Source: Methylobacterium sp. J-090
GTDB lineage: Bacteria > Pseudomonadota > Alphaproteobacteria > Rhizobiales > Beijerinckiaceae
DNA length: 64,000 nucleotides
Direction of reading: 5' to 3'
Assembly (NCBI RefSeq): GCF_022829345.1
Contig: NZ_JAKSXV010000024.1
Coordinates: 1-64,000, forward strand
Shown piece after piece: positions 47,047 through 55,241 of this stretch (position 1 is its first letter; each line of letters begins with the position of its first letter). The position numbers and the translations under genes are program-made. Below the pieces are notes generated by a model. The model had not been told where the DNA came from. It worked only from the letters and a program-made list of their open reading frames with translations, and searched no databases.

Positions 47047-47934
47047 ATGGGCGAACGGATCACCATTACGGCCGGGGACGGCACCGCAGCCGTCATCGCG
47101 ACGGACGGCGCCGAGCCGGTCTCCTGGCGCGTCGGCGGCGAGGAATACCTCTGGAGCGGCAACCCGGCGCACTGGAACCGCCACGCGCCCTGGCTCTTCC
47201 CCGTGGTCGGCGCCTCCGTGAACGGGGCCGTCACGGTCGGGGGCCAAGCCTACCCCATGGCCCAGCACGGCTTTGCCCGCGACCTGCCCTTCACGGTCCT
47301 GGAACGCGCGGAGGACAGCGTGACCCTGCGCCTGGAGGAGAGCCGCGCGACGCTGCCGCACTACCCCTTCCCGTTCCGCCTCGACATCACCGCCCGGGTC
47401 GGCCCCGGCATTCTCGATTTCGAGATCTGGATCGAGAACACCGGCCCGACGCCCCTGCCCTACGCGCTGGGCTTCCACCCCGCGTTTCCGTGGCCCTTCG
47501 CCGGGGGAGAGCGGTCGGCGGACGGTGGCTACCGGGTCGACTTCCAGAATCCCGAGCGCCCCCTGGTGCCGGAGGTCGGCGAGGGCGGCCTGCTGCTTCG
47601 GACCGAGCGGGCGATTCCCCTGGAGGGGGCGACCCTGGCCCTCGACCCGGCACTGTTCATCGAGGCCCTGGTCTTGCGCGATGCCGCCAGCGAATGGATG
47701 CGTTTTTCCGCGCCCGACGGCAGCGCCATCCGCATGGAAGTCTCGGACTTTCCGCATCTCGCGGTCTGGACCAAGCCGACGGCGCCCTTCCTCTCCCTCG
47801 AATGCTGGACCGGCCACGCCGACTGGGCCGGCTACACGGGCGAACTCGCCCGGCGTGATTCCCAGCGCCTCCTGGCGCCGAGGGGCCGTGCCCGCCACGG
47901 CGTCACCCTGTCCCGCGAGGCCGCCGCCCCATGA
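47047..47934 (+). CDS. Aldose 1-epimerase family protein
   Basis: A 295-residue cytoplasmic beta-sandwich protein of the GalM/YeaD-like group, which interconverts alpha and beta anomers of sugars or sugar phosphates. Conserved parts: HAPWLFPVVGASVNG (about 40-54), QHGFARDLPF with a catalytic His, LGFHPAFPWPF with the second His (about 141-151), and a C-terminal ECWTGHADW. The ATG at 47047 follows a G-rich stretch; 20 bp separate it from the asparagine synthase. Its four last bases overlap the start of the TenA gene. Confidence 0.85.
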   Translation: MGERITITAGDGTAAVIATDGAEPVSWRVGGEEYLWSGNPAHWNRHAPWLFPVVGASVNGAVTVGGQAYPMAQHGFARDLPFTVLERAEDSVTLRLEESRATLPHYPFPFRLDITARVGPGILDFEIWIENTGPTPLPYALGFHPAFPWPFAGGERSADGGYRVDFQNPERPLVPEVGEGGLLLRTERAIPLEGATLALDPALFIEALVLRDAASEWMRFSAPDGSAIRMEVSDFPHLAVWTKPTAPFLSLECWTGHADWAGYTGELARRDSQRLLAPRGRARHGVTLSREAAAP

Positions 47935-48596
47935 GCACCTTTTCCGCCCAGGCCTGGGCCGCCAACACGGCGGCCTACGAGGCGATCCGCACCATGCCGT
48001 TCAACGCCGAGCTGGCCGCCGGCACGCTGAGCCGCGCGCGGTTCACCCACTACATCGTCCAGGACGCGCACTACCTCATCGGCTTCGGCCGCGCCCTGGC
48101 GCTCGCCGCCGCTAAGGCGCCGCATCCCGACCGCATCGTCCAGTTCGCCCGTGCCGCCGAGACCGCCATCGTGGTCGAGCGCGCCCTGCATGGCGGGTTC
48201 TTTCGCGATTACGGCATCGGGCCGGAGACCTTCGCGGCGACGCCCCTGTCGCCGCCCTGCGATCACTACGTTTCCTACCTTCTCGCCACGGCCTATGCCG
48301 AACCCTACGAGGTCGTGCTCGGTGCCCTGCTGCCGTGCTTCTGGATCTACGCCGAAGTCGGCCGGGACATCTTCTCCCGGGCCGGGGCCGACAATCCGTA
48401 CCGCGCCTGGATCGATACCTATGCGGGCGAGGAATTCGGTGAGGCGGTGGCCGCGATGATCGCCGCCACCGACGAGGCGGCGGGCGACGCGTCTCCCAGG
48501 ATCATCGCTCGCATGAAGCACGCCTACGCCCAGGCGACCCGCCTCGAATGGCTGTTCTGGGACGGGGCGTATCGCGAAGCGGTCTGGCCGGTCTGA
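47931..48596 (+). CDS. tenA: TenA/THI-4 family protein (aminopyrimidine aminohydrolase-like)
   Basis: A 221-residue helical TenA protein, known to hydrolyse thiamine breakdown products and feed HMP into thiamine salvage. Active-site residues are visible: Asp in IVQDAHYL (about 38-45), the Cys in LLPCFWIYAEVGRD (about 130-143), Tyr/Glu in YAGEEF, and Glu in RLEWLFWDGAYR near the end. It begins with ATGA overlapping the epimerase stop, so it is translated from the polysaccharide transcript. No thiamine genes are nearby. Placement is unusual for TenA. Confidence 0.88.
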   Translation: MSTFSAQAWAANTAAYEAIRTMPFNAELAAGTLSRARFTHYIVQDAHYLIGFGRALALAAAKAPHPDRIVQFARAAETAIVVERALHGGFFRDYGIGPETFAATPLSPPCDHYVSYLLATAYAEPYEVVLGALLPCFWIYAEVGRDIFSRAGADNPYRAWIDTYAGEEFGEAVAAMIAATDEAAGDASPRIIARMKHAYAQATRLEWLFWDGAYREAVWPV

Positions 48597-48605
48597 GCAA
48601 GGTCG

Positions 48606-49403
48606 TCACGCGATGGTGCGCAGCACGCCACCGTCGACCCTCAGGGCGGCACCGCTCGTGGCGCTCGCGGCCGGGCTACAGACGTAGGCCACCATATTGG
48701 CGACCTCGTCCACCGTGGCGAGGCGGCCGATGAGCGAGGTCGGGCGGTGTTCCTTGATGAAGGCGCGACCCAGGGCGTCGAGATCGGCCTCGCCCGAAGC
48801 CGGCGCCATCGCTTTCATGAAATCCGCCACGCCCTCCGACAGGGTCGGGCCGGGCAGGACGCTGTTCACGGTGACGCCGGTGCCGGACACCGTCTCGGCG
48901 AGACCCCGCGAGACCGCGAGCTGCGCCGTCTTCGTCATCCCGTAATGGACCATCTCCACGGGGATGTTCAGGGCGGATTCGGAGGCGATGAACACCACCC
49001 GGCCCCAGCCGCGCGTGACCATGGCGGGCGTGTAGGCCCGCGACAGGCGAACCCCGCTCATCACGTTGGTCTCGAAGAAGCGCTGCCAATCCTCGTCCGG
49101 AATGTCGAAGAAGGGTTTCGGCTCGAAGATGCCGGTGTTGTTGACGAGGATGTCCACGTCCGGCAGCCCGGCGACGAGGCGGGCGGCTCCATCCACGGTT
49201 GCGACATCACCCGGAGCGGCGATGAAGGCGTGGGCTCCCGTCTCGGCCTTGAGGCGCACGATGGCATCGCCGACGCGGTCCTGTGCCCGTCCGTTGATCG
49301 CCACGGTGGCACCGAGTTCGGCCAGAGCCTTGGCGATGGCGTAGCCGATGCCGCCGGTGGAGCCGGTGACGAGGGCGCGTTTTCCAGTGAGATCCATATT
49401 CAT
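48606..49403 (-). CDS. SDR family oxidoreductase
   Basis: A 265-residue short-chain dehydrogenase/reductase. NAD(P) motif TGSTGGIG (about 13-20); NNTG in place of NNAG (about 89-92); catalytic Ser in VVFIASES and YGMTK with the Tyr and Lys (about 157-161); C-terminal PAASATSGAALRVDGG. The Gly-Arg (INGRAQDR) after strand 2 favours NADP. The ATG at 49403 follows GAGGA at good spacing. It is convergent with tenA (9 bp gap). Substrate is unknown. Confidence 0.92.
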   Translation of the reverse strand: MNMDLTGKRALVTGSTGGIGYAIAKALAELGATVAINGRAQDRVGDAIVRLKAETGAHAFIAAPGDVATVDGAARLVAGLPDVDILVNNTGIFEPKPFFDIPDEDWQRFFETNVMSGVRLSRAYTPAMVTRGWGRVVFIASESALNIPVEMVHYGMTKTAQLAVSRGLAETVSGTGVTVNSVLPGPTLSEGVADFMKAMAPASGEADLDALGRAFIKEHRPTSLIGRLATVDEVANMVAYVCSPAASATSGAALRVDGGVLRTIA

Positions 49404-49510
49404 GAGCGATGTCCTCGATCGGGAAGGTGACGGGTCAACGCACGGAACGGGCGCTGTGTGCAGCTTTCTCCGTCGGCGCGTGGCGGTCATGCGGAGATCG
49501 AGGCCGCGCG

Positions 49511-49528
49511 GTGTTTCACATGAAACAC
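49511..49528. promoter_or_regulatory. parS-like palindrome (ParB binding site candidate)
   Basis: GTGTTTCACATGAAACAC contains TGTTTCACATGAAACA (49512-49527), differing at one central base from the universal parS sequence TGTTTCACGTGAAACA. Arms are perfect 8-bp inverted repeats. It lies in the gap between the SDR start and the MFS stop, with TTTTTT just beyond. Confidence 0.6.
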
Positions 49529-49546
49529 TTTTTTCACCATGCCGCC

Positions 49547-50953
49547 TCACCCGCCGGGCTGTCGCCGCAGGACGCTGGCGAGGGAACCGAGGGCGGCGAG
49601 TCCGGCCGCGCACCACAGGGCCGTGGTGACGGCGCCGGACGCCCCGCCGTGAAAGACACTGAAGACCACTGCGACGCCCGCCGCGCCAAGGGATTGGCCT
49701 GTGAGGCGGGCCGTCGATTGCATGCCGCTGGCGCCACCGCTACGTCCGCGCGGGGCGCTGGTAATGATGATGCGGTTGTTGGGGGACTGGAACAGGCCGA
49801 AGCCGAGGCCGCACAGGGTGAGGCGCCAGCCGATGTCGAGGGCGCTCGGGCTCGCCGGCAGCAGGGCGACGGCGACGAGCCCCGTGGACAGGATCGCCAG
49901 ACCGAGGCCGCCGAGCAGGCCGGGAGCGTAGCGATCGGACAGGCGCCCCGAGAGCGGGGCCATGATCGCAACGGCGATGGGCCACGGCGTCATCAGGAAG
50001 CCCGTCGTGGTCTCGGAGAGACGCATGACGTCCTGAAAATAGAACGGCAGGGCGACGTAGGCCATCATCTGCGCCCCGAAGGCGCTGATCGAGGTCGCCA
50101 TCGACAGGGCGAAGGCGGGAATGCGCAGGAGGTCGACGGGCAGGAGCGGCGTCGGCAAGCGCAACTGATGACGGACGAACACGATTCCGATCACCAGGGC
50201 AGCGCCGATCTCGGCAAGGGCGATCCAGCGGCCGGCGGCATCGCCGAGGCCATCGACGCCGATGATGAGGAGCCCGAAGGTCAGCGCATTGAGGACTGCG
50301 CTGCGGGAATCGAAGCGCGCTCCGCTGCGCGGCGTTACCGGCAGGGTGCGGGCGCCCACCGCCAAGGCGACGAGTCCCACCGGCACGTTGACGAGGAACA
50401 GCCAGGGCCAGCTCGCCACGGACAGGATCGCGGCGCCCACCGTCGGCCCGGCGGCCGAGGCCATCGCCACCACGAGGGCGACGTTGCCGACACCGCGCCC
50501 GATGAGCTTGTGCGGATAGATGAAGCGAACGAGCGCGATATTGACGCTCATGATCCCGGCCGCGCCGAGCCCCTGCGCGATCCGTGCCGCCACCAGCAGC
50601 GGGAGCGAGGGAGCAAAGGCGCATGCCGCGGACGCGAGGGTGAACAGCACCAGCCCCGACAGGTAGACCCGGCGGTAGCCGAGGATGTCGCCGAGCGCCG
50701 CGAGCGGGAGGAGCGCGGCCGTCACCGCGATCTGGAAGGCATTGACCACGAAGATCGCCGCCGACGGATCGACGTGGAGATCCCGGGCCATGACCGGCAG
50801 GGCGACGTTGACGATGGCGCCGTCGAGCACCGCCATGGTCATGGCGAGGCCGATGGCGAGGAGCGCCAGCATGCGCTCGCGCACGGGCAGGCCATCCTGT
50901 GTCGAATCCGGGGGAAGCGCCCCGGGGACGGGATTCGAGGCCGGGTCGGTCAT
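49547..50953 (-). CDS. MFS drug-efflux-type transporter (DHA2/EmrB-QacA family)
   Basis: A 468-residue inner-membrane protein with about 14 helices. Motif A-like region GDILGYRRVYLSGLVLFTLA (about 66-85), the early helix motif AMTMAVLDGAIVNVALPVMA (about 37-56) typical of 14-helix proton antiporters, and the antiporter motif MASAAGPTVGAAI in helix 5. It probably exports toxic hydrophobic compounds. No membrane-fusion partner is adjacent. A palindrome lies 28 bp before the start codon, in the gap shared with the divergent hydrolase. Confidence 0.88.
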   Translation of the reverse strand: MTDPASNPVPGALPPDSTQDGLPVRERMLALLAIGLAMTMAVLDGAIVNVALPVMARDLHVDPSAAIFVVNAFQIAVTAALLPLAALGDILGYRRVYLSGLVLFTLASAACAFAPSLPLLVAARIAQGLGAAGIMSVNIALVRFIYPHKLIGRGVGNVALVVAMASAAGPTVGAAILSVASWPWLFLVNVPVGLVALAVGARTLPVTPRSGARFDSRSAVLNALTFGLLIIGVDGLGDAAGRWIALAEIGAALVIGIVFVRHQLRLPTPLLPVDLLRIPAFALSMATSISAFGAQMMAYVALPFYFQDVMRLSETTTGFLMTPWPIAVAIMAPLSGRLSDRYAPGLLGGLGLAILSTGLVAVALLPASPSALDIGWRLTLCGLGFGLFQSPNNRIIITSAPRGRSGGASGMQSTARLTGQSLGAAGVAVVFSVFHGGASGAVTTALWCAAGLAALGSLASVLRRQPGG

Positions 50954-50981
50954 GCGCGCACCCGTGACGGTTCCCCAGGCG

Positions 50982-51002
50982 GTGACAAGTGCCCTATGTC
51001 AC
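50982..51002. promoter_or_regulatory. Inverted repeat between MFS pump and alpha/beta hydrolase
   Basis: GTGACA-N9-TGTCAC (50982-51002) in the 106-bp divergent gap. Perfect 6-bp arms near both promoters suggest an operator for an unseen regulator; no regulator gene adjoins. Confidence 0.45.
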
Positions 51003-51059
51003 GTCGCATCGATCCCGTGACGGATGACATCCGTACCGGTCTCATCAAAGGTCAGCCGA

Positions 51060-52094
51060 ATGCGTGCGTCCCCCTTCCTCGTCGCCTGCGCTTTAAACGG
51101 CCTGGCCATCGGCTTGGGGGGTATGTCTCCGCCGGCGCGAGCCGCCGACGAGCCCTCGGCCAATGAGCCCCTGGGGATCGCCCTTGAAGGCTTCGCCTAT
51201 CCCTACCCGGTCTTCTACCTTCCCCTCATCCGCGACGGCGAGGCGCAGCGCCTCGCCTTCATGGACGTGCCGGCGACCGGTACACCCAACGGCCGCACGG
51301 CCCTGCTGCTGCACGGGCGCAACTTCCCGTCGAGCTACTGGCAGGGCGTGATCGCGGCGCTGACGGGGGCGGGCTACCGCGTGGTGGCGCCGGACCAGCT
51401 CGGGTTCGGCAAGTCGTCGAAGCCCGTCGGCCCGTTCAGCTTCGACACCTTGGCGACCGACACGACGGCGCTCCTCGATTCCCTCGGTCTGCCCCGGGTC
51501 GATGTGGTGGCCCATTCCATGGGCGGGATGCTCGCCGTGCGTCTCGCCCGCAACGTGCCCGGGCGCGTCAACAGCCTCGTGCTGGAAGCGCCCATCGGCC
51601 TGGAGGATTACCGCTTCGCCGTGCCGCCGGTGTCGACCGAACGCCTTCTGCGCATCGAGGGCGACGTCACGGCGGACGTGTATCGCCGGCAGCTGATGAC
51701 GAGCTACAGCCTGTCCCTGCCGGAATCGGCCATCGAACCGTTCGTGTCCCTGCGCGAGCGGGTGAAGGGCTCGGGCGAGTACCCGCGCTGGCTTCGGTCG
51801 TTCGTAAATTCCTACCAGATGATCTGGGGCCAGCCCGTGGTCCACGAGATCCCCCTGGTGCGGGCGCCGACCCTGTTCGTGATGGGGGAGCGGGACCGCA
51901 ACGCGCCGGGCCGCGCCTTCGCGCCGGAGGCCCTGCGCGCCGGCATGGGCGACAATGCCGCTCACGCTCAGGCACTCGCGGCGCGGATGCCCGACGGCCG
52001 CGCCGACGTTTTCCCCGGGGTCGGGCACCTCGTCCACATGGAAGCACCGTCACGGTTCAACGCGACGGTGCTGGACTTTCTCAACGCGCACTGA
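51060..52094 (+). CDS. Exported alpha/beta hydrolase
   Basis: A 344-residue alpha/beta-hydrolase with a signal peptide (about 1-27, ending ARAA). Oxyanion segment LLLHGRNFPSSYWQ (about 82-95); nucleophile elbow VVAHSMGGMLAV (Ser near 161); acid residue probably in VMGERDRNAPG; catalytic His in GVGHLVHMEAP near the C-terminus. All triad members are present, so it should be active as an esterase, lipase or haloalkane-type hydrolase in the periplasm. The ATG at 51060 begins the signal peptide; an upstream start at 51024 is less likely. Confidence 0.88.
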   Translation: MRASPFLVACALNGLAIGLGGMSPPARAADEPSANEPLGIALEGFAYPYPVFYLPLIRDGEAQRLAFMDVPATGTPNGRTALLLHGRNFPSSYWQGVIAALTGAGYRVVAPDQLGFGKSSKPVGPFSFDTLATDTTALLDSLGLPRVDVVAHSMGGMLAVRLARNVPGRVNSLVLEAPIGLEDYRFAVPPVSTERLLRIEGDVTADVYRRQLMTSYSLSLPESAIEPFVSLRERVKGSGEYPRWLRSFVNSYQMIWGQPVVHEIPLVRAPTLFVMGERDRNAPGRAFAPEALRAGMGDNAAHAQALAARMPDGRADVFPGVGHLVHMEAPSRFNATVLDFLNAH

Positions 52095-52112
52095 GCCCGC
52101 CGGAGCGGCCCC

Positions 52113-53027
52113 TCAGGTCAACACCACCACACGGCTGCCGATCTCGACGCGGCCGTAGAGGTCGATCACATCCTGGTTGATCATGCGGATGCAGCCCGAC
52201 GACACGCTGCGGCCGATGGAATCGGGCTCGAGGGTACCGTGGATGCGGTAGAGCGTGTCCTTGTTGTCCTGCCACAGGTAGTGCGCCCGGGCACCGAGGG
52301 GATTGCGCGAGCCGCCGGGGACGCCGAGCCCGCTCTGAAGCTGGCTCACCTGCCGGGCGAGCTTGGGAGTGCGGGCGATCATTTCCTTCGGGGGATACCA
52401 GTCCGGCCACATCTGCTTCGAATTCACCGTCGAGACGCCCGCCCAGGAGAAGCCCTGCTTGCCGACGCCGACTCCGTAGCGCCGCGCGCGGCCGTTGGCC
52501 TGGACCAGGGTGAGGTGATGGGCGCGCGGATCGACCACGATGGTGCCGGCGGGCTCCCGGCCCGTATAGGCGATGTCCTGACGCAGGAAGACCGGGTTGG
52601 CTTTCCGCCAGTTGAAGGCGTTGACCGGGAACGGCTCGTCGGTGATCGCCGCATAGGCGCGGGCATAGTCGATGGGCCCGTTATCCACCGGGCGGGCGGC
52701 CTGGGTCGGCTGCGCCGGCTGGCCCGGAGCCGGGCGGCGGCCCAGGTCGGACTCCTCGTAGGAGGGATCGACGGCCTCGCGGCGCGGCGCGCGCGGATCG
52801 GCCGCACGCTCAGAATAGGGCTCGTAGCGCCCGCCCCGGCGGCGATAGAGACGACCCTCCTCGTCGCGGTAGAGGCGCTCGTCGTCGAAGGGGATGTCCC
52901 CGTCGATGCCATCGTCGAGGAACCGCCCGCGCCCCTGCGCGAGGGCGCCGGCCGGGGCCGACAGGAGGAGGCTCGTCGCGGCGCCCGCGAGGAGGATGCG
53001 GCGGGTCGGGGGGCGTGTGCGGGACAT
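52113..53027 (-). CDS. L,D-transpeptidase (YkuD domain)
   Basis: A 304-residue exported peptidoglycan cross-linking enzyme. The N-terminus has a Tat-like signal (RTRPPTRRILLAGAATSLLL). A charged Arg/Tyr/Asp-rich linker (about 33-115) precedes the YkuD domain (about 155-304), with HLTLVQANGRARRYGVGVGK, DTLYRIHGTLEPDSIGRSV and the catalytic Cys in SSGCIRMINQDVIDLYGRV. Members link tetrapeptide stems or attach lipoproteins. The ATG at 53027 begins the signal. It is convergent with the hydrolase gene (18 bp gap). Confidence 0.92.
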   Translation of the reverse strand: MSRTRPPTRRILLAGAATSLLLSAPAGALAQGRGRFLDDGIDGDIPFDDERLYRDEEGRLYRRRGGRYEPYSERAADPRAPRREAVDPSYEESDLGRRPAPGQPAQPTQAARPVDNGPIDYARAYAAITDEPFPVNAFNWRKANPVFLRQDIAYTGREPAGTIVVDPRAHHLTLVQANGRARRYGVGVGKQGFSWAGVSTVNSKQMWPDWYPPKEMIARTPKLARQVSQLQSGLGVPGGSRNPLGARAHYLWQDNKDTLYRIHGTLEPDSIGRSVSSGCIRMINQDVIDLYGRVEIGSRVVVLT

Positions 53028-53359
53028 CGGATCGCTCGGGCCGTCTTGGAAACTTGGGGGATGCGGAGTTGAGGCTTGCGCGATGGCAAGGCTTGAGCGT
53101 GGGCCTAGCAAGACCTGCGGCCCACGTCACGCCGCGCCGATGACTTATCAGCCCCGCGTTGTCCGCTCGGTCAGTGCCCATCCCACACATGATTACCGAT
53201 CGGGTGGCGATTTTCACCATATCCCTGCAAATCACCCCGGTGGGTGATTGCCAGAACCTTGGCCGTTGCGACATAGACCGGGCAAGGCCGACACAACTTC
53301 GCGATGCTCCCTCCGGACCGTCGCGCAGCGCGGCCTCCTCCCACGATGGATCGCGTCCC
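53028..53359. other. Gene-free interval upstream of the L,D-transpeptidase
   Basis: 332 bp between divergent genes. It contains an inverted repeat AATCACC-N6-GGTGATT (53230-53249) and an AT-richer stretch around 53185-53225 (ATGATTACCGATC, GATTTTCACCATATCC) that may contain promoter elements. No family-1 or family-2 repeat is seen. Confidence 0.45.
53230..53249. promoter_or_regulatory. Inverted repeat, possible operator
   Basis: AATCACC-CCGGTG-GGTGATT with perfect 7-bp arms, midway between the divergent L,D-transpeptidase and the small Cys-pair protein. It is a candidate site for an envelope-stress or other regulator; identity unknown. Confidence 0.4.
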
Positions 53360-53599
53360 GTGCCGGCCTTTGCGCGTCTCCTGCTCCCCACTCTCGTCTT
53401 CGCCCTCGGTGCGTTTCCGGGCGCTGGGGCGGCGGGGTCGCTTCGGCGCGATCCACCCGCGGCCCCCGCCCGCCCGGACGGGCCGAGCACGGCCTGGACT
53501 TCGGCCGAGCCGGAGCCCCTCGCCTGTGCGCAGGTCCGGCGCAAGCTGTGGCGGCCGGGCGAGGGCTGGACGGTGAAAACCGTCACCACGTGTCGGTAA
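53360..53599 (+). CDS. Small exported protein with C-terminal Cys pair
   Basis: A 79-residue protein from GTG at 53360: signal peptide (MPAFARLLLPTLVFALGAFP, ending AGA), a Pro/Ala-rich spacer, and a terminal module CAQVRRKLWRPGEGWTVKTV to TTCR in which two Cys are 22 positions apart. The module parallels that of the 18630-18929 protein (Cys, Arg-Arg at +4/+5, Val at +19, Cys at +22). It is presumably a periplasmic disulfide mini-domain; function unknown. The ribosome site is weak, so start and reality are less certain. Confidence 0.55.
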   Translation: MPAFARLLLPTLVFALGAFPGAGAAGSLRRDPPAAPARPDGPSTAWTSAEPEPLACAQVRRKLWRPGEGWTVKTVTTCR

Positions 53600-53759
53600 G
53601 CTCTCCGTAGGCCTTGCGTGAACCGGCGGTGAGGTGGGGACGGTCCCCGCGCCGCCCCTCGAATCCGTGCGCACGCGGCGCTACAAGGCTCCCTTCGACC
53701 ACACGGGCGGAAGCCCGCTCCCTCGAGCGTGCGGGCCCGACCCGCCTCGGAGTTCGTGC

Positions 53760-55025
53760 GTGATCCGCGTCCTGCATACGGGCGACTGGCATATCGGGCA
53801 GACCCTGCGCGGCTATGGCCGCGGGCGCGAGCATGCTCGCGCCTTCGCCCATCTCGAACGGATCGTCGTCGAGCGCGAGGTCGATGCCCTGGTGGTGGCC
53901 GGCGACGTGTTCGACAGCCAGAACCCTTCGGGCGAATCCCAGCGTCTGTTCTACGAGGTGCTGATGCGCCTGAACCGGGCGCGTCCGGACATGACCATCG
54001 TCATCACGGCGGGCAACCACGACGCCGCCGGACGCCTGGAAGCACCGCGCGCGCTCCTGGAAGCGATCGGCGTCCACGTGGTCGGCAACGTGCGCCGCCG
54101 CGACGGCGTCGTCGATCTCGGCCATCACCTCGTGCCCCTGCGGCGCGGCGGCGAGATCGCCGCGCAGGTGCTCGCGGTGTCCTATCCCACGGCGGCCTGC
54201 CTGCCTCCGCTCCAGCGGATGACGGAGGGCGGCGGCTCGCCCATCGTCGGCGCCGTGCGGACCCTCTACGAGCACCTGTTCGCGGCGGCCCGACCCCATC
54301 TCTCCGGCCTGCCCCTCGTGATCACCGGCCACCTGCATGTCGCTGGCGGCCTCGAATCGGAAGGGGCCGAGCGGCGCATCCTCGTCGGCGGGGAGCACGC
54401 CGTGCCGGCCGACGTGTTTCCGGAGGAAGCGCACTACGTCGCCCTCGGGCACCTGCACAAGGCGCAGCGCATCGGGCGCGAGAGCGTACGCTATTCCGGC
54501 TCGTTGATTCCCCTCTCGGCCGCCGAGCAGCCCTATGCCCACGCCGTCACGCTCGTGACCCTCGACGGTGGGCCGGCGCGGATCGAACTCATCCCGATTC
54601 CCCGCCCCCTGCCCTTCCTGCGCCTGCCGGCCTCCGGGGACATGAAGCTCGGCGAGCTCGGCGACCACCTGACCGCCCTCGTGCGCGACCTCGGCCTCTG
54701 CGCCACCCAGGCGCAGGACGAACGGCCCTTCGTGCAGGTGCGTCTCGCCCGCGAGGGACTCGGTCCCGGCTACCGCGCCGAGATCGACCGGATCGCCGAC
54801 GGCTTCCCCGTCCGGGTGGTCGATGTGCGGGTGGCCCCCCTGCCGGAGGGGTCGAACACCCAGGCCACAGCGGGTCCGAACCTCGTGCGCTTGGCCGAGC
54901 GCGATCCGGAGGACCTGTTCCGCCTCGCCTTCGCCCGCGTCCGCGGTGAAGCGCCCGGCCCTGGACATCTCGCGGTGTTCCATCGCGCTCGGGCCGAGGC
55001 GGAGGGCATGGCGCCCCCGGGCTGA
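53760..55025 (+). CDS. sbcD: Exonuclease SbcCD, nuclease subunit SbcD
   Basis: A 421-residue Mre11-like nuclease that, with SbcC, processes DNA hairpins and blocked double-strand ends. Metal-site motifs in order: HTGDWHIGQTL (about 6-16), VVAGDVFDSQ (about 47-56), TAGNHDAAG (about 84-92), ITGHLHVAGG and ALGHLHKAQ. The capping domain fills the last 130 residues. GTG at 53760 follows GGAG and places the first Asp-His motif at the usual position; a longer frame upstream is not conserved-looking. Its partner sbcC lies 3.1 kb downstream, after a histidine kinase gene. Confidence 0.94.
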   Translation: MIRVLHTGDWHIGQTLRGYGRGREHARAFAHLERIVVEREVDALVVAGDVFDSQNPSGESQRLFYEVLMRLNRARPDMTIVITAGNHDAAGRLEAPRALLEAIGVHVVGNVRRRDGVVDLGHHLVPLRRGGEIAAQVLAVSYPTAACLPPLQRMTEGGGSPIVGAVRTLYEHLFAAARPHLSGLPLVITGHLHVAGGLESEGAERRILVGGEHAVPADVFPEEAHYVALGHLHKAQRIGRESVRYSGSLIPLSAAEQPYAHAVTLVTLDGGPARIELIPIPRPLPFLRLPASGDMKLGELGDHLTALVRDLGLCATQAQDERPFVQVRLAREGLGPGYRAEIDRIADGFPVRVVDVRVAPLPEGSNTQATAGPNLVRLAERDPEDLFRLAFARVRGEAPGPGHLAVFHRARAEAEGMAPPG

Positions 55026-55241
55026 GACACGAGTCCGCCGGATTGTATCGAGGGCCGTCCCCCGTATGGTAGCGCCCGCACCGCGTTCCCGCGTAAGAAC
55101 GGGTGTCAGGAAGCCGCCATCGACAGGCGGCGAGGGGTGACCGATGCAAGCTTGTTCGCGCGCGCCGAGCGTCCCGCGCGGGACCGGTCCGTGGGCCATG
55201 CCCCCGACGGGGTCGGCCCACAGCCCGCGAACGAGGACGCG

